Part shown: one piece after another, positions 1-5,352 of the stretch | Numbering within the stretch: the first letter of the stretch is position 1 | Layout: each line of letters opens with the position of its first letter | Source: Planctomycetota bacterium | GTDB lineage: Bacteria; Planctomycetota; UBA1135; UBA2386 | Reading direction: 5' to 3' | Length of the DNA: 6,295 nucleotides | NCBI GenBank assembly: GCA_020638735.1 | Contig: JACKHZ010000031.1 | Coordinates: forward strand, 1 to 6,295 | The notes under the pieces: generated by a model | The model's database searches: none | What the model was told of the DNA's origin: nothing | The model's input: the letters and a program-made list of their open reading frames with translations, nothing else | Made by a program: the position numbers and the translations under genes

Positions 1-372
1 GCGACCGGCGAATCGGACGATCCGCACTTGACGGTCGAAGTGGTGCTGCGGCACGCAACACCCGCGGGCGTGCCGGTCACGAGCAAGGCCGTCGACGACC
101 TGCTCGAGCGCCTGGCGACCCAGAAGGAAATGCTCATCCTGCGTCCGCTGTTGGGCAAATTCGTCAAGAAGGAGGACGGTGTCGATGTCCGACTGCGCGC
201 GGACTTCGGCCGGTCGCGGCAAGCCGTGGGACACGTCGCCACGCTGGCGGTCACGCTCTTGCTGCCGCGGCACCTGGGGGGCAATGCGCCGCCCGTGCAG
301 GTCGACGTCGCCGAGGAAGTCGAAGAGCCGCCGCCTCCGCCGCCGGTCGAGCCGCCGAAGAAGAAGGACTGA
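1..372 (+). CDS. Hypothetical protein, C-terminal part (5' end outside window)
   Basis: The reading frame is open from the first base to a TGA at 370-372, giving 123 visible residues. A TTG at 28 could serve as a start but has no convincing Shine-Dalgarno sequence, and the frame stays open upstream of it, so I treat the gene as partial. I do not recognise the family. The visible part has a short helical stretch (residues about 28-45) and two stretches that look like beta strands (VDVRLRADF and VATLAVTLLLP). It ends in an acidic then proline-rich tail (EEVEEPPPPPP) and a basic KKKD terminus. There is no visible membrane segment or signal peptide, but the N-terminus is missing. It lies 71 bases upstream of the ABC transporter operon on the same strand, so co-transcription is possible but not shown. 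The coding call rests on the open frame and on third-position GC bias like that of the neighbouring genes. Confidence 0.7.
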   Translation, partial: ATGESDDPHLTVEVVLRHATPAGVPVTSKAVDDLLERLATQKEMLILRPLLGKFVKKEDGVDVRLRADFGRSRQAVGHVATLAVTLLLPRHLGGNAPPVQVDVAEEVEEPPPPPPVEPPKKKD

Positions 373-443
373 GGCATGCCTGGCGCGCGATCCCGTAGTT
401 CCCCTGCATCTCTGCGGGCGGTCGCGTGCGAACATGGTCGCGC
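373..443. other. Short intergenic region with a palindrome and weak hairpin
   Basis: A perfect 10-base palindrome, AGGCATGCCT (372-381), begins on the last base of the upstream stop codon. A possible 7-pair stem with one G-U pair joins CCCGTAG (392-398) to CTGCGGG (412-418) across a 13-base loop. No T-tract follows either element, so neither looks like a standard intrinsic terminator. I see no convincing -35/-10 pair. The region may hold the leader of the transporter operon or simply separate two genes of one transcript. Confidence 0.35.
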
Positions 444-1148
444 ATGTCCGAGGGTTCTGCCGTGGTCGTGTTGCGCGGTGTGCACAAGTCGGTTCGCGAA
501 GGCGGCGCCGTGCGGCCCGTGCTGGCCGGCGTCGACCTGACGATCGCCGCGGGGGAAGCCGTCGCCGTGCTCGGCCGCAGCGGCTCGGGCAAGTCGACCC
601 TGCTCAACCTGATCGCGGGCATCGACGACGCCGACGCCGGCGCGATCGCGACCGCGGGCTGCGACGTCGTCGCGGCCGGCGAACGCGAACGCGCGGCGAT
701 GCGCACGCGCGCCTTGGGCTTCGTGTTCCAGTCGTTCCACCTGTTGCCGACGCTGACCGTCGCCGAGAACATCGCGCTGCCGCTCGAGTTGGCCGGGGTG
801 CCGCCGGCCGCCGCGGCCGCGCGCGTCGCCGAGCTGCTCGCGCGCGTCGAACTCGGCGATCGCGCGGCGGCCTGGCCGGCCGTGCTCTCCGGCGGCGAGC
901 AGCAGCGCGTCGCGGTGGCGAGGGCGCTCGCGGCGCGGCCACAGCTGCTGCTGTGCGACGAGCCGACCGGCAACCTCGACGACGCCGCGGCCGCGCTGGT
1001 GCTCGAGCTGCTGCTCGAGCTGCGGCGCGAACAGGGCTGCGCGATGGTGGTCGTGACCCACAGCCGCACCACCGCGGCCATCTGTGACCGGCAGCTGCGC
1101 CTCGAGGGCGGCAGGCTGGTCGCGGCCGAAGCGGCGCCAGCGCGATGA
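444..1148 (+). CDS. ABC transporter ATP-binding protein, LolD/YbbA/MacB type (AttE-like)
   Basis: This is the nucleotide-binding subunit that hydrolyses ATP at the cytoplasmic face of the inner membrane to drive the permease encoded next. From the ATG at 444 it has 234 residues, the usual size for a stand-alone LolD/YbbA-type ATPase. All nucleotide-binding motifs are intact: Walker A GRSGSGKST (about 44-52), Q-loop within FVFQSFHLLP (Q96), ABC signature LSGGEQQRVA (148-157), Walker B LLLCDEP (168-174, catalytic E173), D-loop GNLD (176-179) and switch histidine in VVVTHS (H206). The segment between Walker A and the signature (ALGFVFQSFHLLPTLTVAENIALPLEL) is typical of the MacB/LolD/FtsE group. 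A GTG at 426 would add six residues. Neither start has a clear ribosome binding site; ATG 444 is chosen because it is the better codon and leaves a normal N-terminus. The stop overlaps the permease start (ATGA, 1145-1148), so translation is probably coupled. The substrate cannot be told from the ATPase; the AttE assignment comes from the gene order. Confidence 0.93.
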   Translation: MSEGSAVVVLRGVHKSVREGGAVRPVLAGVDLTIAAGEAVAVLGRSGSGKSTLLNLIAGIDDADAGAIATAGCDVVAAGERERAAMRTRALGFVFQSFHLLPTLTVAENIALPLELAGVPPAAAAARVAELLARVELGDRAAAWPAVLSGGEQQRVAVARALAARPQLLLCDEPTGNLDDAAAALVLELLLELRREQGCAMVVVTHSRTTAAICDRQLRLEGGRLVAAEAAPAR

Positions 1149-3706
1149 GGCTGTTGTTCCGTCAGGGGCTGCGGCACCACCTGCGGCACCCGCTGCAGAC
1201 GTTGCTGACCGGGCTGGGTATCGCCGCCGGCGTGGCCCTGTTGTGCGCGATGCGCCTCGGCCAGAACACCGCCGAACGCGCGTTCGATCGCGCGCTCGTC
1301 GCGGTCGCGGGCGAAGCGACGCACGTGGTGCGAGGCGGTCCCGACGGCATCCCCGTCGCCGCCTACGCCGCGGTGCGCCGCGACCTCGGCGGCGCCGGCG
1401 TCGCACCGACGATCCAGGCCGTGGCGCGCGTGCCGTCGCGCGCCGAACGCACCGTGCTGCGCGTGCTCGGGGTCGATCCGCTCGCCGACGTCGCGCTGCG
1501 TCCGTGGGCCGGCGCCGGCGAACCGGACCTGCCGCTCGGTGCGCTGCTGACCCGACCCGGCGCGTTCGTCGCGACGCGCGAGCTGCTGCGGCGGCTCGGC
1601 GTGACCCCGGGCGCGGAGCTGGCGATCACCGTCGGCGCGCGGCCGTTCGCGGCTCGCTGCGTCGGGGTCCTGTCGCCGCCGGCGCTCGTCGCGGCGGGCC
1701 TGCAGGACACGCTGCTGGTCGACGTCGCCACCGCGCAGGAATGGACCGGGCGCCTCGATCGCGTCGACCGGCTCGACCTGCGGCTCGAACCGAAGCGGTT
1801 GCCGCGCGGCGTCTCCGTCGCGGCCGCGGTCGAGCGCGTCGGCGCGATCTGCGGGCCGGGCTGTCGCGTCGAGACCGCAGGCGCGAGCGCCGGCGGTCTG
1901 GCGTCGCTGGCGCGGGGCTTCCGCGTCAACCTCACGGCGCTGAGCCTGCTGTCGTTGCTGGTCGGGGCCTTCCTCGCGCACGAGACGATGCGGCTGTCGG
2001 TGGTTGCGCGGCGACGTTCGTTCGGGGTGCTGCGCGCGCTCGGCGCGCCGGCCCGCGCGATCGGCGCGGTGGTCGTCGCCGAGGCGGCGCTGCTGGGGCT
2101 GATCGGCAGCGCGTGTGGCGCGCTGCTCGGCGCGCTGGCCGCGCAGCTGTTGCTGCAGCCGATCGTACGCACGCTCAACGACCACTACGCGACGTTCTCG
2201 ATCGCGGCCGTCGAGCTCGATCCGTGGCAGTTGCTGCTCGCGATCTCGGCCGGCGTCGGCGCCACCGTGCTCGCCGGTCTGGGGCCCGCGGTCGCCGCCG
2301 CGCGCGTGCCGGCGCGCGAGGTGCTCGTCGCCCACGAGGGCGGCCCCGCGCGCGCCTGGCCGCTGTGGTGGTGCGTGCCGCCGGCAGCGCTCGGCGCGGT
2401 GCTGTTGGCGACGGTGGGTGACCGGTTGGCGCAGGGGTATCTCGGCATGCTGTGCCTGTTGCTCGCGGTCGTCGCGGCGATGCCGGCGGCGATGGCGGCG
2501 TTCCTCGCCGGCGTCGCCGCGTGTCTGCGGCGCCTGGGTCCGTTCGTGCGCTACGTCGTGCGTAGCACCGCGGCGGCGCGCAGCCACCTCGCGCTGCCGC
2601 TCGCGGCGATGGTGCTCGCGGTGGCGACGACGATCGGCATGGCGATGCTCGTGACGAGCTTCCGCGCCAGCGTCGCGGGCTGGCTCGGCACGGTGCTGCC
2701 CGGTGACATCTACGTCTCGGTCCCCGGCGGCGTCGACGAGAAGGATGCGCCGATCGAGCCCGTCGTGGTCGCGGCGCTGCGCGAGGCGCCCGGGGTCGCC
2801 GGTGCCACGGTGTATCACCGCGCGCGGTTCTGGCTGCAGGCCGGAAGTGGCGAGGGGCGCATCGAGGTGGTCGGCGTCGAACCGACCCCGGCGTTCGTCG
2901 CGGCGTTCCCGCTGCTGAATGGTGACGACGAGGGGGGGCGCGGCGCGTTGACGCGCGGCGACGGTTGCTGGGTCTCCGAACCGCTGGCGTTCCGGTGGGG
3001 CCTCGCGGTCGGGCGATCGCTGACCATCACCACGGCGCGCGGTCCGCAGACGTTGCCGATCGCGGCGATCTACCGCGACTACTCCAACGAACGCGGCGAG
3101 GTGCTGGTCGGAAGCCGCTGGCTGCAGGAACGCAGCCGCGTCGAGGTCACCGCGTTGGGCCTCGAGGTCGCCGCCGGCGCCGACGTCGACGCCGTCGTGG
3201 TTGCGCTGGCGCAGCGCGCCGCGGCCGTCGGCGAGCAGGCCGTGCAGGTCCGTTCGCAGCTCGAACTGAAGACCACCTCGCTGGCGATCTTCGACCGCAC
3301 CTTCGCGATCACCTCGGTGATGCGGTTGCTGTGCCTCGTGGTCGCGTTCATCGGCATCTATGCGGCGTTCGCCGCGCTGCAGCTGGAACGCGGCGGCGAG
3401 ATCGGGCTGCTGCGCTGCCTGGGCGCCGTGCCGGCGCGCATCGCCATGGTCGTGATCGGCCAGACGCTGCTGCTCGGCGTCACCGCGGGCGCGCTCGCCG
3501 TGCCGGTGGGCATCGGCGTGGGGCATCTGCTGGCGCAAGTCGTCAACCGCGTCTCGTTCGGCTGGTCGCTGGTGACCGTCGAGATCCCCTGGGTTGCGGT
3601 CGGCGAGGCGTTCGCGCTCGCCGTGATCGCGGCTCTCCTGGCCGGCGTGCAGCCGGCGCTGCAGTTCGCGCGCATGCGGCCGGCGGCGGCGCTGCGGGAG
3701 GCATGA
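1145..3706 (+). CDS. FtsX-type ABC transporter permease, single-chain AttF-AttG-like
   Basis: This 853-residue inner-membrane protein should partner the upstream ATPase. It consists of two FtsX/MacB-type halves. In the first half, a membrane segment (about 18-36) is followed by a large extracytoplasmic region (about 40-258) and segments near 261-279, 305-335 and 361-386. Middle segments lie near 408-425 and 432-460. The second half has a segment near 482-506, a second extracytoplasmic region (about 507-718) and segments near 722-745, 765-797 and 815-836. That makes about ten segments, as in YbbP-type permeases. Each FtsX domain carries the cytoplasmic coupling motif after its first helix: RRRSFGVLRALGAPARAI (289-306) and ERGGEIGLLRCLGAVPARI (748-766). 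Each ends in an R-x-P-A motif (ARVPAREVL, ARMRPAAALREA). The ATG at 1145 overlaps the ATPase stop by four bases and has no clear Shine-Dalgarno sequence, so it probably depends on coupled reinitiation. In AttEFGH systems the two permease halves can be separate (AttF, AttG); here they are one chain. Substrate unknown; an export or extraction role is inferred from the superfamily. Confidence 0.92.
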   Translation: MRLLFRQGLRHHLRHPLQTLLTGLGIAAGVALLCAMRLGQNTAERAFDRALVAVAGEATHVVRGGPDGIPVAAYAAVRRDLGGAGVAPTIQAVARVPSRAERTVLRVLGVDPLADVALRPWAGAGEPDLPLGALLTRPGAFVATRELLRRLGVTPGAELAITVGARPFAARCVGVLSPPALVAAGLQDTLLVDVATAQEWTGRLDRVDRLDLRLEPKRLPRGVSVAAAVERVGAICGPGCRVETAGASAGGLASLARGFRVNLTALSLLSLLVGAFLAHETMRLSVVARRRSFGVLRALGAPARAIGAVVVAEAALLGLIGSACGALLGALAAQLLLQPIVRTLNDHYATFSIAAVELDPWQLLLAISAGVGATVLAGLGPAVAAARVPAREVLVAHEGGPARAWPLWWCVPPAALGAVLLATVGDRLAQGYLGMLCLLLAVVAAMPAAMAAFLAGVAACLRRLGPFVRYVVRSTAAARSHLALPLAAMVLAVATTIGMAMLVTSFRASVAGWLGTVLPGDIYVSVPGGVDEKDAPIEPVVVAALREAPGVAGATVYHRARFWLQAGSGEGRIEVVGVEPTPAFVAAFPLLNGDDEGGRGALTRGDGCWVSEPLAFRWGLAVGRSLTITTARGPQTLPIAAIYRDYSNERGEVLVGSRWLQERSRVEVTALGLEVAAGADVDAVVVALAQRAAAVGEQAVQVRSQLELKTTSLAIFDRTFAITSVMRLLCLVVAFIGIYAAFAALQLERGGEIGLLRCLGAVPARIAMVVIGQTLLLGVTAGALAVPVGIGVGHLLAQVVNRVSFGWSLVTVEIPWVAVGEAFALAVIAALLAGVQPALQFARMRPAAALREA
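3696..3701 (+). promoter_or_regulatory. Ribosome binding site GGGAGG for the AttH-like gene
   Basis: GGGAGG lies inside the last permease codons. It is only one base from the ATG at 3703, which overlaps the permease stop as ATGA. It is seven bases from the ATG at 3709 and thirteen from the ATG at 3715. Normal Shine-Dalgarno spacing therefore favours 3709 as the start. This is the clearest ribosome binding site in the window. Confidence 0.65.
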
Positions 3707-3708
3707 GC

Positions 3709-4881
3709 ATGGTCATGGAATGCTGCGTCGCCGCACGATGGTTCGCATGTGCGTTGCTGCTCGTCGGTGTCGGTGCTTGCGCGCGGCGCGAGGCACGGCC
3801 TGCTGCGGGTCTCGGCGTCGCCGAGGCGCTCGGTGGCGCAGGCGACGTGACCGGCTTCGCGCGCGCCACCGCGCCGCCGCAGCTGCAGTTTCCGCGCGAC
3901 CACGGACCGCACCCGGAGTTCCGCACCGAGTGGTGGTACTTCACGGGCAACGTCGCCACGGCGGCGGGGCGGCGCTTCGGTGTGCAGCTGGTGTTCTTCC
4001 GGCAGGCGCTCGCGGCGGCCGTGCCGGCGCGCGACGCCGCGCTGGCGGCGCGCGACATGATCCTCGCGCACGCCGCCGTGACCGACGTCGACGGGCGCCG
4101 GTTCCACTTCGCCGAACGCCTGGCGCGCTCTGCCGCGGACCTCGGGGGTGTGCGCGGCGGCGACGGACGACCGTTCGCCGCGGAGTGTGCCGACTGGTCC
4201 GCCCGTGCCGTTGCCGGCAGCGACGACCTGCTGCCGCTCGAACTGCGCGCCGCGGACGGTGCGTTCGCGTTCGGTCTGCGCGTCGACCCCGGCAAGCCCG
4301 TGGTCCTGCAGGGGGACCGCGGCCTGAGCCAGAAGAGCGCCGCCGTGGGCAACGCGTCGATCTACTACTCGATGACGAGGCTGCCGATGGCGGGCACCAT
4401 CGAGGTCGACGGCCAGACGCACCAGGTGCGCGGCGAGGCGTGGCTCGACCGCGAGTGGAGCACGTCGGCGCTCGGCGCCGAGCAGGTCGGCTGGGATTGG
4501 TTCTCGCTGCAGCTCGACAACGGCGAAGAGCTGATGTGGTACCGGCTGCGGCGGCGCGACGGGGCCGTCGATCCGTGGAGCCGCGGCACGCTGGTCGCGG
4601 CCGACGGCCGCGCGACCCGGCTCGAGCCGGCCCAGGTGGTCGCCGAGCCCTCGGGCACCTGGACCGCGCGCGATGGGGGCGCCGTCTACCCGGCGCGTTG
4701 GCGGCTGCGCGGGGTCGATCCGGACCTCGACCTGCAGGTCGAACCGCTGCTCGCGGATCAGGAACTCGACGTTCTCGTGCGCTACTGGGAGGGTGCGGTG
4801 ACCGTGCGCGGCACGCGCGCCGGCACCCCCGTCACCGGGCGCGGCTACCTCGAGATGACCGGCTACGTGCTGCCGCGTTGA
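3709..4881 (+). CDS. CrtC/AttH-family lipocalin-like lipoprotein (predicted secreted hydrolase, COG5621 type)
   Basis: The start at 3709 is set by a GGGAGG seven bases upstream and gives 390 residues; ATG 3703 would add two. The N-terminus is a short signal peptide with a hydrophobic core and a lipobox VGAC, so cleavage and lipidation at C24 are predicted. The +2 residue is alanine, not the aspartate that retains lipoproteins in the inner membrane of enterobacteria. The family signature is strong: FPRDHGPHPEFRTEWWYFTG (61-80) in the N-terminal half, then WLDREWSTS (245-253) and GWDWFSLQLDNGEELMWYRLR (from 261) near the start of the C-terminal half. These correspond to the CrtC N-terminal domain and the following Lipocalin_9-type domain. 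The family includes carotenoid 1,2-hydratase CrtC and AttH of AttEFGH systems; structural work on a Nitrosomonas member showed calycin-like barrels and suggested lipid-related function. The exact reaction here is unknown. No carotenoid genes lie nearby, so the 1,2-hydratase activity should not be assumed. As last gene of the operon it probably acts on or receives the transporter's substrate in the periplasm or at the outer membrane. Confidence 0.9.
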   Translation: MVMECCVAARWFACALLLVGVGACARREARPAAGLGVAEALGGAGDVTGFARATAPPQLQFPRDHGPHPEFRTEWWYFTGNVATAAGRRFGVQLVFFRQALAAAVPARDAALAARDMILAHAAVTDVDGRRFHFAERLARSAADLGGVRGGDGRPFAAECADWSARAVAGSDDLLPLELRAADGAFAFGLRVDPGKPVVLQGDRGLSQKSAAVGNASIYYSMTRLPMAGTIEVDGQTHQVRGEAWLDREWSTSALGAEQVGWDWFSLQLDNGEELMWYRLRRRDGAVDPWSRGTLVAADGRATRLEPAQVVAEPSGTWTARDGGAVYPARWRLRGVDPDLDLQVEPLLADQELDVLVRYWEGAVTVRGTRAGTPVTGRGYLEMTGYVLPR

Positions 4882-4882
4882 T

Positions 4883-4962
4883 TGCGCCGGCGCGTCTCCG
4901 AACGGGGCGCTTCTCCCCGAACTGCTGCGCCGGCTTGCAGTCTGCATGTGGGGAGCTTCTCC
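4883..4962. repeat. Imperfect tandem direct repeat, two copies, two conserved boxes each
   Basis: Copy 1 (4883-4916) and copy 2 (4926-4962) each consist of box A, TGCGCCGGC, and box B, GGGG[C/A]GCTTCTCC. Box A is identical in both (4883-4891 and 4926-4934). Box B matches at 12 of 13 positions (4904-4916 and 4950-4962). The spacer between boxes is 12 bases in copy 1 and 15 in copy 2 and is not conserved. Box B can fold on itself in both copies: CGGGG/CCCCG in the first, GGAG/CTCC in the second. The pattern of conserved boxes and free spacers fits either a duplicated binding site or two related RNA hairpins ahead of the lipoprotein gene. In GC-rich sequence chance similarity is a real concern, but box B is less GC-repetitive than its surroundings. 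Confidence 0.5.
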
Positions 4963-4974
4963 TGGTGCGGCACG

Positions 4975-4997
4975 GCTGCGGCCCCCGCAGCGCTGCG
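4975..4997 (+). promoter_or_regulatory. GC hairpin overlapping a 12-base palindrome, just before the lipoprotein start
   Basis: GCTGCGG (4975-4981) and CCGCAGC (4985-4991) form a perfect 7-pair GC stem with a CCC loop. The right arm also belongs to a perfect palindrome, CGCAGCGCTGCG (4986-4997), so the GCTGCG/CGCAGC sequence occurs three times in 23 bases. The structure ends 6 to 12 bases before the ATG at 5004, where a Shine-Dalgarno sequence would be expected; only a weak GCGAG is seen. It could hinder ribosome loading, act as an operator dyad, or protect the 3' end of the upstream mRNA. No T-tract follows it. Confidence 0.35.
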
Positions 4998-5003
4998 AGC
5001 GCA

Positions 5004-5312
5004 ATGAACAAGAACCTCCGCAACGTCACTCTGCTCGGCCTGCTGGCCGCGTCTTCGTCCCTCGGCGGTTGTGCCACGATCGCGGGCACCGCGGTGTCCC
5101 CGATCACGGGCGGCGTCGATCTCTGCGTCGTATCACTGCGGCCGTCCGAGTGGTACTACACGCCGTTCGTCTTCCTCGGCGGTGCGATCGCCGGGCCGTT
5201 CGTCGCCTTCTACAACGGCATCAACTACGACCCGATCATCTTCACCGACAAGTCGGACAAGTACTGGGAAGGCTTCCCCGCGGTGTTCAAGCCGTGGCGC
5301 ATGGTCCTGTGA
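5004..5312 (+). CDS. Small predicted lipoprotein of unknown function
   Basis: The protein has 102 residues. The N-terminus (MNKNLRNV) is positively charged, followed by a short hydrophobic core and a textbook lipobox LGGC with C23 as the lipidation site. This fixes ATG 5004 as the start even though the ribosome binding site is weak. The +2 residue is alanine, consistent with outer-membrane sorting where the enterobacterial rule applies. The mature part is about 80 residues: a Gly/Thr-rich start (ATIAGTAVSPITGGVDL), an aromatic stretch (SEWYYTPF), a hydrophobic glycine-rich segment (about 54-70, VFLGGAIAGPFVAFY) and a charged, aromatic tail ending in KPWRMVL. The layout loosely recalls the small YceK/YidQ lipoproteins, but I cannot assign it to that family with confidence. 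It follows the AttH-like gene by 122 bases on the same strand and converges with mqnC. Its last seven codons are duplicated right after the stop. Confidence 0.8.
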   Translation: MNKNLRNVTLLGLLAASSSLGGCATIAGTAVSPITGGVDLCVVSLRPSEWYYTPFVFLGGAIAGPFVAFYNGINYDPIIFTDKSDKYWEGFPAVFKPWRMVL

Positions 5313-5333
5313 CCCTGGCGCATGTTCCTGTGA
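5292..5333 (+). repeat. 21-base tandem duplication of the lipoprotein gene's 3' end, including its stop codon
   Basis: Unit 1 (5292-5312) encodes the last residues PWRMVL plus TGA. Unit 2 (5313-5333) follows with no gap, stays in the same frame and would encode PWRMFL plus TGA. The two units match at 19 of 21 bases. One difference is synonymous (CCG to CCC, Pro) and the other changes GTC to TTC (Val to Phe). The second copy lies outside the predicted protein and would only be translated if the first TGA were read through. Confidence 0.85.
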
Positions 5334-5352
5334 GCTGTGCGTCGGACGGCGG

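Larger units (their letters stand above)
4882..5003. other. Intergenic region with repeats and hairpins, no clear promoter
   Basis: These 122 bases separate the AttH-like gene from the small lipoprotein gene. They contain an imperfect tandem direct repeat, a strong GC hairpin and a 12-base palindrome, each listed separately. Also seen are CGGGG/CCCCG arms (4903-4907 and 4915-4919) around a 7-base loop, a perfect GCGCCGGCGC palindrome (4884-4893), and ACTGC/GCAGT arms (4921-4925 and 4937-4941). No stem is followed by a run of T, so an intrinsic terminator is not supported. A TTGCAG at 4935-4940 resembles a -35 box but has no matching -10 box at the right distance. Confidence 0.45.

Noticed and set aside
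179..1087. A 302-residue plus-strand open frame overlapping the first gene and the ATPase
   Set aside because: Arginine-rich out-of-frame shadow of the ATPase gene, with no domain and no ribosome binding site.
251..3538. A 1095-residue open frame on the minus strand, antisense to the ATPase and permease genes
   Set aside because: Its translation is rich in R, A, H, Q and D with no recognisable domain. It is the expected antisense shadow in high-GC DNA where stops are rare, while the plus strand encodes two proteins with intact family motifs.
3358..5004. A 548-residue open frame on the minus strand over the AttH-like gene
   Set aside because: Low-complexity R/A/P-rich shadow; the opposite strand carries unmistakable CrtC/AttH motifs.
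5310..5312. Recoding of the lipoprotein's TGA as selenocysteine or tryptophan
   Set aside because: The other plus-strand genes here also end at TGA, so it works as a stop in this genome. I see no convincing SECIS-like hairpin directly after it, and the next stop lies only six codons on.
5313..5352. Bidirectional terminator between the converging lipoprotein and mqnC genes
   Set aside because: Only a 4-pair GGCG/CGCC stem (5348-5359), partly inside mqnC, is visible and no T-tract occurs on either strand.
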